Part shown: positions 16,519 through 23,489 of the stretch, piece by piece
Position numbering within the stretch: the first letter of the stretch is position 1
How the letters are laid out: each line of letters begins with the position of its first letter
Assembly (NCBI GenBank): GCA_964450115.1
Contig: CAYVCD010000005.1
Coordinates: 1-42,061, forward strand
Direction: 5' to 3'
Origin: 2-01-FULL-45-10 sp964450115
Lineage (GTDB): Bacteria; Omnitrophota; Gorgyraeia; 2-01-FULL-45-10
DNA: 42,061 bases
Notes under the pieces: model-generated
What the model saw: only the letters and a program-made list of their open reading frames with translations
The model's database searches: none
Told to the model about the DNA's origin: nothing
Position numbers and translations under genes: made by a program

Positions 16519-18158
16519 GCGCTCTTCACGTGCGTCTTGCCGAATTCGTTGAATATGGCCTCTACTTCGTCATATTCCAGCTCCTCTTTGGACAAGAGTT
16601 CTTTTATGAGCCTTTCAAGGACCGGCTTTTCTTTTACCAGAAGCTCTTCGACCGATTTCAGGCATCTCTGTATTATCTTTTGCGTCTCCTGGTTTAATTG
16701 TTCCTTTATGTTGTCGGAGAGCTGGGATTCGGGGATGATCGTGTAATCGCCCAGTAACCCGGCATCACTCATCCCGACCTGCCAGACCATACGATGCGCG
16801 ACCCACATCGCTTTCTGAAAATCGTTCTCGCATCCGCTCGATGTCATATTAAACCGCATCTTTTCCGCCATATAGCCGGCCAAAGATACCATTATGTCGG
16901 CCAAGAGCTTATCTTTTGTTTGGTGGTAAAGCTCCTCTCTGGGCGGATGGTATACTACGCCGAGAGTATCCTTCCTCGGTATGATCGATATCTTAAAGAC
17001 ATCGTCGGTAGGATGGAGTATATAAACGACCACTGCGTGACCGGCCTCGTGACAGGCGGTCACCTCCCTCTCATGCGACGTCATCGTGATCTTTCGCTTC
17101 AATCCGATATCGATCCTTTCCATGGCCTCGCTTAAATCTTCAAGTATAACTTTGTCACGGCCGTTCTTTGTGGCCACTAAAGCGGATTCTTTTACGATGT
17201 TCTCTATGTCGGCGGGTGATTTGTCTATCGCTTTTCTCGCGAGCCGTCCTATATCGAGAGATTTATCGGCTTCGACCTTTCCTAGATAGTAAGTGAAGAG
17301 CTTCTCCCTGTCTTCGAGGCCGGGTTTTTCTATATAAACGATCCTGTCAAAACGTCCCGGACGGCGCAATGCCCTGTCTATGGTATCTTCCGGGGCGTTC
17401 GTTGCGCCGATCACTATGATATTCTGTTCCGGAGAAGGCTCGCCATGTTTATCTTTTAGTTCCTGCAGCCCGTCCATCTCCGCCAGGAGTTGGTTCTGCG
17501 TGGAGTTCGTCTCTTCGGTCCCGCCGAACGCCGAGAAGACCCTCTTGCGGGCTATGGCGTCAAGCTCATCAATAAATATTATACATCCACCGTGGCCGTA
17601 CGCGAGCTCTCTCGCTTTTTTAAATAGCCCTCTTACGCGGGCCGCGCCGACTCCTACAAATATCTCTACAAATTCGCTGCCGGACATAGATACCAAAGGC
17701 ATCCCGGCCTCGGTAGCTATGGCCTTCGCCAGATATGTCTTTCCGCAGCCCGGAGGTCCGAACATCAACAAGCCCCGCAGGATCTTACCGCCGATCTTCT
17801 TAACGCGCACTCTGTCTTTTATCAATTGAACGACTTCCATCGCCTCTTCTTTGACGTTCTCCATACCTATGACGTCGGACCACTTCACATTGACAAAGTC
17901 GCCGCGCACTCTCAGCTTGTTGCTTAGCTTTGAAAATCCGCCTTTCATGAATGTCATATACATGAATACGAATATGACGGCGTTCAGCGCGACCATCAGG
18001 AGATTGACAGGCATAGTGGCAAGAGTGATATTCCTGTAATACGATTCCAGCGAGTTCAAGCCCACCACGGCCAGCACAACCACTAACAACACAACCGCTA
18101 TGATCACTATCTTTACCCAATACATCTTAAAATACATCTTCCATCTTCGAGGTATCAT
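16512..18158 (-). CDS. FtsH-like membrane AAA+ zinc metalloprotease, minimal periplasmic domain
   Basis: A 548-residue protein. Two membrane segments (about 16-34 and 51-71) are separated by only some 16 residues, against roughly 70 in E. coli FtsH. The AAA module has Walker A GPPGCGKT (134-141), pore-loop FVG (167-169), Walker B IIFIDELDA (193-201) and RRPGRFDR as second region of homology. The M41 peptidase has HEAGH (370-374), with a likely third zinc ligand, Asp446, in SSGCENDF. The start has AAGGAGAT upstream. The active-site residues look intact, so membrane-linked proteolysis is likely; the reduced periplasmic part argues for a divergent paralogue rather than canonical FtsH. Confidence 0.88.
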   Translation of the reverse strand: MIPRRWKMYFKMYWVKIVIIAVVLLVVVLAVVGLNSLESYYRNITLATMPVNLLMVALNAVIFVFMYMTFMKGGFSKLSNKLRVRGDFVNVKWSDVIGMENVKEEAMEVVQLIKDRVRVKKIGGKILRGLLMFGPPGCGKTYLAKAIATEAGMPLVSMSGSEFVEIFVGVGAARVRGLFKKARELAYGHGGCIIFIDELDAIARKRVFSAFGGTEETNSTQNQLLAEMDGLQELKDKHGEPSPEQNIIVIGATNAPEDTIDRALRRPGRFDRIVYIEKPGLEDREKLFTYYLGKVEADKSLDIGRLARKAIDKSPADIENIVKESALVATKNGRDKVILEDLSEAMERIDIGLKRKITMTSHEREVTACHEAGHAVVVYILHPTDDVFKISIIPRKDTLGVVYHPPREELYHQTKDKLLADIMVSLAGYMAEKMRFNMTSSGCENDFQKAMWVAHRMVWQVGMSDAGLLGDYTIIPESQLSDNIKEQLNQETQKIIQRCLKSVEELLVKEKPVLERLIKELLSKEELEYDEVEAIFNEFGKTHVKSAW

Positions 18159-18169
18159 GAAAAATCTCC

Positions 18170-19006
18170 TTATATTTTTTTCAGCTCTTCGTCTAATTCC
18201 TTCACGGCTTTTTCATATTCTTCTTTTTTGGGCGCTATGCCGTGCCACTCCACTTTATTCTCTACAAATGAAACGCCCTTACCTTTTACGGTATGGGCGA
18301 CTATTACCGTCGGTATTCCCTTAACGGTCTTGGCCTTGTCGAATGCTTTTATAAGTTTCTCTATGTCGTGACCATCGGTCTCTATAACGTTCCAGCCGAA
18401 GTCCTTCCACTTGTCGAGGTATGCGCCCATATCCTTGACCTCACAGCAGAATCCGTCTATCTGGAGTTTATTGTAATCTATAATGGCGCAGAGGTTGTCC
18501 AATTTGTAGTGGGATGCGGTCATGGCAGCCTCCCATACCTGGCCCTCGTTCGTCTCACCGTCGCCCATCAGACAGTATATCCTCGTATCCGACTTATCAA
18601 GGCGCGCCGCCAGGCCCATGCCGTTGGCTATAGAGAGACCCTGTCCGAGAGAGCCGCTCGATATCTCTATCCCGGCAAGCCCTATCTGGGGATGGCCCTG
18701 TAACTTGCTTCCCAGTTTTCTCAAACCCCAAAGATCTTCTTTATTAAAATATCCCTTATCTGCCAGAACGGCATACAGGGCCGGACATGCATGCCCTTTG
18801 GAAAGCAGGAACCTGTCCCGTCCGGGCCATTTTGGATCTTTTGGTTCATTGCGCATCTCATAATAATAGAGCACAACAAGTATGTCGACTATCGATAGGC
18901 TTCCTCCGGTGTGTCCCGATCCGGCGGCAGTAAGCATCTTCAGTAGATCCTTGCGGATCCCGACCGCCTTCTTCTTCAGCTCTTTTATATCCGGTTTCTC
19001 AGCCAT
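18170..19006 (-). CDS. Transketolase, N-terminal subunit
   Basis: A 278-residue protein with the thiamine-diphosphate pyrophosphate-binding half of transketolase. It shows SGHTGGSLSIVDIL (29-42), LSKGHACPALYAVL, the metal/TPP motif GDGETNEGQ (148-156) and Asn179. It needs the C-half encoded at 14571-15524. The ATG lies 4 bases after the TPR-protein stop. The order here is N-half, FtsH-like, lipoprotein, C-half, whereas split transketolase genes usually adjoin. Confidence 0.93.
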   Translation of the reverse strand: MAEKPDIKELKKKAVGIRKDLLKMLTAAGSGHTGGSLSIVDILVVLYYYEMRNEPKDPKWPGRDRFLLSKGHACPALYAVLADKGYFNKEDLWGLRKLGSKLQGHPQIGLAGIEISSGSLGQGLSIANGMGLAARLDKSDTRIYCLMGDGETNEGQVWEAAMTASHYKLDNLCAIIDYNKLQIDGFCCEVKDMGAYLDKWKDFGWNVIETDGHDIEKLIKAFDKAKTVKGIPTVIVAHTVKGKGVSFVENKVEWHGIAPKKEEYEKAVKELDEELKKI

Positions 19007-19010
19007 AAGT

Positions 19011-20357
19011 CTATTTGCTCTTCTTTTTTAATTTATCCTTCGCGCTCTTCAAATGCTCTTTTATTACCGGGTCTTCCGGCTCGAGTTTTACCGCCTTCTC
19101 TAATTCTATCAACGCCTCGCTGAAGTTGCCCTTTTGAAAATACGCCCAGCCCAGCGAATCTATGTACGCTCCGTTATTCGGCTCCAGCTCGAGGGCCTTC
19201 TTCACGAGGGTGACCGCTTCGTCCAGGTTCGATCCTTCTTCGGCGTACATGTAGCCGAGGTAATTATACGCGTCCGAAAACTTCGGATCGAGCCTTATCG
19301 CCTCGCGAAGCTCGCTTTCCGCAAGGGGGCGTTCTCTTATCTTATCATAATATGCGCCCATATGAAAGCGAACTAATGCGCTGTCCGGGCTCATATCGAG
19401 AGCCATCCTGTAATATTTCAACGCGTCTTCTTTGCGGAGATCTTCGCTGTAAGCGTATCCGAGCGCGAGGTACAGGGACGTGTCTTTAATGCCCTCTGAA
19501 AGAGCCCTATCCAACACCGCTATTGCTTCTTCTTGCTTCTTCTCCCTTATATAAGCCCCGGACCATTGCATGTAAGCTTCAAGGTCCTTAGGGTTCAGTT
19601 TTATTAAAAGTTCGTATTGACGCGCCGCGTCATCGTATCTTTTGGCGCGGTAGTACAAATTGCCCAAAGAATAATAGACCTTTATATTAAGAGGGTCTAT
19701 GCTTACCGCTTTTTCAAAATTAGAGATGGCTCCGGGGGTATCCTTCTTCATCTCCAGGAGCACTCCCAAGCCTATATATGCCTCGAGATACTCCGAATCC
19801 AGTTCTATCGCTTTTTTCAGCATGGCTATGGCCGGATCCGGCTTGCCGAGACGAGAGTAGATGACGCCGAGGTTAAAATATAATAGGCTCGAGCCCTTCT
19901 CTTTTTCTATCAGTTTCTCGTATATCCCGACGGCATCCGTCATCTTCTCCTGCACGACCAGGAGATCTGCCAAAGAGCCTAACGCCGCTATGTCGTTAGG
20001 ATTTATCCGGACTACATCCTCGTACTCTTTTTGAGCGAGGTCTAGTTTATTCAGCGCCGTGTACGCGAGCGCAAGCAAAAATCTCGGTTTTGTATCGTTG
20101 GGGTCGAGGGATTTAGCGGTGTTGAACTCTTCGACCGCCCTATCTATATCCTTAGCTAAAAAAAAGTCCACTCCGAGCCTGGAGTGAAGATAACTCACTT
20201 TGGGCTCAAGGGCCAGCGCCGCCTTATATTCGCGTATGGCTTCGCTTGACCTTCCCTCGTTATCATAAATAATGCCCATCGTGTAATGGGCAAGCGCTTT
20301 GGAGGAAGCGTCCGGAGAACTTCTCTTCTTCTCGTACCTGAAGTCCCCGGACGACAT
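19011..20357 (-). CDS. Tetratricopeptide-repeat protein, probably exported
   Basis: From the first ATG the product has 448 residues, made almost wholly of 34-residue TPR units (about twelve), with recurrent A-Y-LG and P-tails and a Lys-rich end. TPRs are protein-interaction scaffolds; the partner is unknown. The ATG at 20355-20357 has GGGG only about two bases upstream, a poor spacing. The same frame stays open for 35 codons further upstream and encodes a basic then hydrophobic signal-peptide-like segment (STIVVIIAAFCYLSSSEAA), but it offers only ATC, ATA or ATT as start. The true start may therefore be non-AUG at about 20456 or 20462, overlapping the mini ribosomal gene. Confidence 0.85.
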   Translation of the reverse strand: MSSGDFRYEKKRSSPDASSKALAHYTMGIIYDNEGRSSEAIREYKAALALEPKVSYLHSRLGVDFFLAKDIDRAVEEFNTAKSLDPNDTKPRFLLALAYTALNKLDLAQKEYEDVVRINPNDIAALGSLADLLVVQEKMTDAVGIYEKLIEKEKGSSLLYFNLGVIYSRLGKPDPAIAMLKKAIELDSEYLEAYIGLGVLLEMKKDTPGAISNFEKAVSIDPLNIKVYYSLGNLYYRAKRYDDAARQYELLIKLNPKDLEAYMQWSGAYIREKKQEEAIAVLDRALSEGIKDTSLYLALGYAYSEDLRKEDALKYYRMALDMSPDSALVRFHMGAYYDKIRERPLAESELREAIRLDPKFSDAYNYLGYMYAEEGSNLDEAVTLVKKALELEPNNGAYIDSLGWAYFQKGNFSEALIELEKAVKLEPEDPVIKEHLKSAKDKLKKKSK

Positions 20358-20442
20358 TTCCCCTTTTGACGATACATCGCGTGCCGCTTCGGAACTGCTT
20401 AAATAACAGAATGCGGCAATTATGATAACTACTATTGTGCTG

Positions 20443-20532
20443 CTATTTCTTCTTATGGCGATCTCTTCTCATCCTCTTTTTTCTCTTGTGCTTCGCCATC
20501 TTCGCTCTTTTTCTCTTCCTTCCGCACGGCAT
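20443..20532 (-). CDS. mS38/bS22-like mini ribosomal protein (AURKAIP1/COX24 domain)
   Basis: A 29-residue, extremely basic peptide starting MPCGRKRKRAKMAKHKRKKR and ending RHKKK. It closely resembles the small bacterial proteins annotated as AURKAIP1/COX24-domain, related to mitochondrial mS38 and mycobacterial bS22, which bind the small ribosomal subunit near the decoding region. The ATG is preceded by AGGAGGTGATC, an essentially perfect anti-Shine-Dalgarno complement, implying very high expression. It lies 20 bases after hisG. The family call rests on remembered sequence similarity. Confidence 0.8.
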   Translation of the reverse strand: MPCGRKRKRAKMAKHKRKKRMRRDRHKKK

Positions 20533-20552
20533 GTCAGATCACCTCCTAGCAC

Positions 20553-21437
20553 CTAATAGATGACTTTATTTAAAGGGTACTCTATAATGCCTTCTGCACC
20601 CGCTCTCTTCAGTTCCGGTATTATTCTCTTGGCGGTCTTCTCGTCGATGATAGTGTCCACATCGCACCAGTTAGGGTCTGAAAGAGCCGATATGGTGGGC
20701 ATCTTCATCGCCGGCAGGAGAGCCAATACTGCTTTCAGGTCTTTCTTGGCGACATTCATCTTTAGCCCGACCTTTTCCTCGGCCATGATGGCCCCTTTTA
20801 AGAGAAGGGCCATGTTCTCTATCTTCGCCCTCTTCCAGGGATTCATCCAGCTCTTTCTATTCGCTATGAGCTGTGTTGTAGATTCGCAGACGGTCGCCAC
20901 TTCTCTCAGCTTGTTCGCCCTGAGCGAAGAACCGGTCTCGGTGACTTCCACTATAGCGTCTATGCCTATGATAGCTTTAACCTCCGTGGCGCCCCAGCTG
21001 AACTCCACGTCGGCTCTTACCTTGTGCTTCTTAAGATAATTCTTTGTCACATTCACAAGCTCGGTGGCTATTCTCTTGCCGCGCAGGTCCTTTACGCTCT
21101 TGACCTTTGATCCTTCAGGCACTGCGAGAACCCACCTGACGGGCCTCATGCTCTGCTTCGCGTATATAAGTTCCGCCACTCTTACGACATTAGAAGAGTT
21201 CTCCAATATCCAGTCGTTGCCTGTGATGCCGACATCGAGGATGCCGTCTTCGACGTACCTGGACATCTCCTGGGCCCTGAAGAGTATCGCCTCTATCTCC
21301 TCATCGTCCACCGACGGAAAATAAGACCTCTCGCTTATGCCTATCACGAATCCGGCCTTCTTAAACATCCTGACCGTAGCTTCCTGCAGACTGCCCTTGG
21401 GAAGCCCTAATTTTATTTTTTTCATAGTATTTGCCAT
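20553..21437 (-). CDS. hisG: ATP phosphoribosyltransferase HisG, long form
   Basis: A 294-residue HisG. Residues 1-210 form the catalytic bilobed domain (LGLPKGSLQEATVRMFKKAG, then DVGITGNDW). The C-terminal part (about 215-294) is the ACT-like regulatory domain of the long, histidine-inhibited form that works without HisZ. It starts histidine synthesis from ATP and PRPP. No other his gene is in the window. The ATG at 21435-21437 has AAAGGA seven bases upstream; a second ATG four codons later is possible. Confidence 0.94.
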   Translation of the reverse strand: MANTMKKIKLGLPKGSLQEATVRMFKKAGFVIGISERSYFPSVDDEEIEAILFRAQEMSRYVEDGILDVGITGNDWILENSSNVVRVAELIYAKQSMRPVRWVLAVPEGSKVKSVKDLRGKRIATELVNVTKNYLKKHKVRADVEFSWGATEVKAIIGIDAIVEVTETGSSLRANKLREVATVCESTTQLIANRKSWMNPWKRAKIENMALLLKGAIMAEEKVGLKMNVAKKDLKAVLALLPAMKMPTISALSDPNWCDVDTIIDEKTAKRIIPELKRAGAEGIIEYPLNKVIY

Positions 21438-21465
21438 ATCAGTTTCCTTTGTTATCCGTGATTAT

Positions 21466-21493
21466 ATTATCATACTGTAATGAATAAAGTCAA
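21466..21493 (-). promoter_or_regulatory. Predicted sigma-70 promoter for hisG
   Basis: On the minus strand TTGACT (21488-21493) is followed after 16 bases by GATAAT (21466-21471), about 29 bases upstream of the hisG ATG. The region is AT-rich, and the preceding gene ends at 21539. Prediction by pattern only. Confidence 0.5.
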
Positions 21494-21553
21494 TGGTTCG
21501 ACTGTGCTCACCATTGATCCTGAGCTTTTGCCGAAGGATCAACACTTCGACAG
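21493..21553. repeat. Degenerate palindromic interspersed repeat overlapping the aldolase 3' end
   Basis: The plus strand contains a TTGATCCT/AGGATCAA inverted repeat (21514-21542) with a 13-base loop. A small ATGGT/ACCAT hairpin lies to its left, and a CTTCGACAGGC segment to its right. The TGAGC and TCGA/CCGAA modules resemble short palindromic repeats I recall from other genomes. The aldolase stop (21539-21541) lies inside it, so the element appears to supply the C-terminal codons. No second copy is visible in the window. Confidence 0.5.
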
Positions 21554-22153
21554 GCGCTTCAGTTCTTCCTTTGGTATTAACGATACTTTACCCGACAATC
21601 CGGAGAGTATATAGGTCTTGGCCGCTCTCTCCAACGCAAGAGCCCTCTCGTAGGCCTGGCCCAGGTCTACGCCCACGACTATCGTGCCGTGGTTCTTCAG
21701 CAACACGCCATTATATTTTTTGATGGCACTTTCGACTGCTTCGGCGAGAGCACGAGAGCCGGCGCTCTTATAGTTTATCGTCGGAACCTCCGACCTCATC
21801 GCGCACATGAATTCGTATGATATGTAGCCGAGTTTTACGCCCATTATTCCTAAAATAGTGCCATATACGGGATGGATATGTATAACCGCGCCGATGTCGG
21901 GCCTTGCCCTGTAGCAGGCCAGATGCATCGGTATCTCGATGCTGCATGGCCTGTTGAAGCAGGTCGCCTTGCCTGTCTTTAGGTCAACTTCATTGTAATC
22001 AGAGGGCCGGGAGTTTTCCAGCGAGACGCCGCTAGCTTTGATGTAGATCTTGTTGCCGCGCCGCGCGCTTATATTCCCGCCGGCGCCTATGACTAGCTTC
22101 CTGGCATATACCTTCCTGCCGTACTCCGCCAATTCCTTCTTCAGATCCTTCAT
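21539..22153 (-). CDS. Class II aldolase/adducin-family protein (L-fuculose-phosphate aldolase-like)
   Basis: A 204-residue protein with the zinc-binding HIHP pair (around residues 92-95) and a third His in KNHGTIVVG. AGGNISAR near the N-terminus is the phosphate/substrate loop. It probably cleaves or forms a phosphorylated sugar such as fuculose 1-phosphate, but members also act on other substrates (ribulose phosphate, methylthioribulose phosphate dehydration), so substrate is open. There is no Shine-Dalgarno; a promoter places the transcript start at about the ATG. The last codons come from a palindromic repeat. Confidence 0.82.
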   Translation of the reverse strand: MKDLKKELAEYGRKVYARKLVIGAGGNISARRGNKIYIKASGVSLENSRPSDYNEVDLKTGKATCFNRPCSIEIPMHLACYRARPDIGAVIHIHPVYGTILGIMGVKLGYISYEFMCAMRSEVPTINYKSAGSRALAEAVESAIKKYNGVLLKNHGTIVVGVDLGQAYERALALERAAKTYILSGLSGKVSLIPKEELKRLSKC

Positions 22154-22161
22154 AATGATTC

Positions 22162-22191
22162 ACTCTAACATATTGCTCTCGACTTTGTCAA
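22162..22191 (-). promoter_or_regulatory. Predicted promoter for a leaderless aldolase transcript
   Basis: On the minus strand TTGACA (22186-22191) is followed after 18 bases by TAGAGT (22162-22167). The -10 box ends 8 bases before the aldolase ATG (22151-22153), so transcription would begin at or just before the start codon. No ribosome-binding site is present, which fits a leaderless message. It overlaps the divergent promoter at 22179-22206. Confidence 0.5.
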
Positions 22192-22206
22192 TTTTTCTTG
22201 TATAAT
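22179..22206 (+). promoter_or_regulatory. Predicted promoter for the PpiD-like gene
   Basis: A perfect TATAAT (22201-22206) lies 16 bases after TCGACT (22179-22184, 4 of 6 bases matching the -35 consensus). A start at about 22213 would leave a short leader carrying AAGGGG before the ATG at 22230. It overlaps the opposite aldolase promoter. Confidence 0.5.
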
Positions 22207-22229
22207 TGATGAATAAAAGAAGGGGATAT

Positions 22230-23432
22230 ATGCTTAAATTATTCAGAAAAAAGATAGTGATGAAGATCATATTGTGGGGGCTCGTTATAATCATAGTGCC
22301 CGCTTTTGTGCTATGGGGCGGCGCCAGTTCTTCGCGTTCCAAAGATAAGGGCCCGGGATACGTCGGTTTTGTAAACAATAGAAAAGTTTCGTTCGACGAA
22401 CTCTCCAACGCCCTTTCGGGCGTAAGGAGCCAGATCATATTGAACTACTTTAACCAGCCCAAAGTGCTCGACGCTCTTCTCTCCAATAAGCCGATCCTGG
22501 CGAAACTCGCGTGGGACAGGATATTGATGATGGAGGAGGTCAAGAAAGCCGGTATAAAAGTATCCGATAAAGAGGTCATTGAAGCCCTGAAGAGTCACCC
22601 TCTCTTCATAAGGAACGGGGTATTTGATGATAAATTCTACGCGTATATGCTGAGGAACAACATAGGCCTTGAGCCCAGGGCTTTTGAGGAGATAGTCAGG
22701 CAGAACCTGGCACTGCAGAGATTATCAGCCTCTTTCAGCAAAGATATCAAGTTAACAGACGATGATATTCTATCTGACTACAAAAAAGAGTTCGCGAAGA
22801 TCAAGATCTCGTATATCCTGCTCGAGCCAAAAAACTACCTCGATAAGATCAATATAGATGAGATTGCCGCAAAAGATTTTTACGACAAAAATAAGAATGA
22901 GCTCATAGTAAAATCCAATCTGAAGGGTGCGATCCCCGACCGCCCGGCAACATTTGAAGAGTCAAAAGCCGATATAGAAAAGTTCCTCAAAGAGATCGAG
23001 GCTAGGAAGATGCTTAAAGAAAAGGGCGGCGAGATATATAAAGAGCTTGCGGAAAAGACTTTAAATAAAGGCGAGACGTTCTCAATAGCGGCCTCGAAGC
23101 TGGGTTTGACCATCAAAGATACGGACTTCTTCTCAATAAAAGATACCGTCGAAGCCGTGGGCGATGTGCCCATTATAGTGGAGGCATCATACGGGCTGAA
23201 AGATCTCGAACTGTCCAAGCCCGTGGAGATAAATAAGGGCTATATAATATTCCAAGTGGTCGATAAAAAGGCTGCGGACGAAGAAACATTCGGCAAGGAG
23301 AAGGAAGAGTATTCGAAAGTGGTGCGCGAAGCCCGATCAAACCAGATCATGGAGAAGTGGCTGAAGGGTTTAGAAGATAAGGCAAAATTAGCTATAAAGT
23401 TGGAAGAGTCGGAGAAGTATTACCAAAATTAG
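22230..23432 (+). CDS. PpiD/SurA-N-like membrane-anchored periplasmic chaperone lacking a parvulin domain
   Basis: A 400-residue protein. The start is the ATG at 22230 behind AAGGGG; a TTG/ATG pair 7-8 codons earlier lacks a binding site. One membrane segment (about residues 11-30) anchors it, with the rest in the periplasm. Residues about 45-195 match the SurA/PpiD N-terminal chaperone domain (YVGFVNNRKVSFDEL). The C-terminal part resembles the PpiD segment after the parvulin domain, but the parvulin domain itself is missing. It probably chaperones exported proteins. Its stop codon is part of the inverted repeat at 23430-23489. Confidence 0.82.
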   Translation: MLKLFRKKIVMKIILWGLVIIIVPAFVLWGGASSSRSKDKGPGYVGFVNNRKVSFDELSNALSGVRSQIILNYFNQPKVLDALLSNKPILAKLAWDRILMMEEVKKAGIKVSDKEVIEALKSHPLFIRNGVFDDKFYAYMLRNNIGLEPRAFEEIVRQNLALQRLSASFSKDIKLTDDDILSDYKKEFAKIKISYILLEPKNYLDKINIDEIAAKDFYDKNKNELIVKSNLKGAIPDRPATFEESKADIEKFLKEIEARKMLKEKGGEIYKELAEKTLNKGETFSIAASKLGLTIKDTDFFSIKDTVEAVGDVPIIVEASYGLKDLELSKPVEINKGYIIFQVVDKKAADEETFGKEKEEYSKVVREARSNQIMEKWLKGLEDKAKLAIKLEESEKYYQN

Positions 23433-23489
23433 GGACAGCGCCCTATTTTCCCATATGCCAACTTGAACAAAAATAGGGCGCTGTCCCTA
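23430..23489. repeat. Perfect 20-bp inverted repeat between convergent genes
   Basis: TAGGGACAGCGCCCTATTTT (23430-23449) is exactly complementary to 23470-23489, with a 20-base loop. The left arm begins with the TAG stop of the PpiD-like gene, and the right arm abuts the TAA of the radical SAM gene at 23490. Each arm is itself a partial palindrome (TAGGG/CCCTA). It could serve as a two-way terminator. An 18-base copy of the arm is found at 41256-41273 inside the giant gene. Confidence 0.85.
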
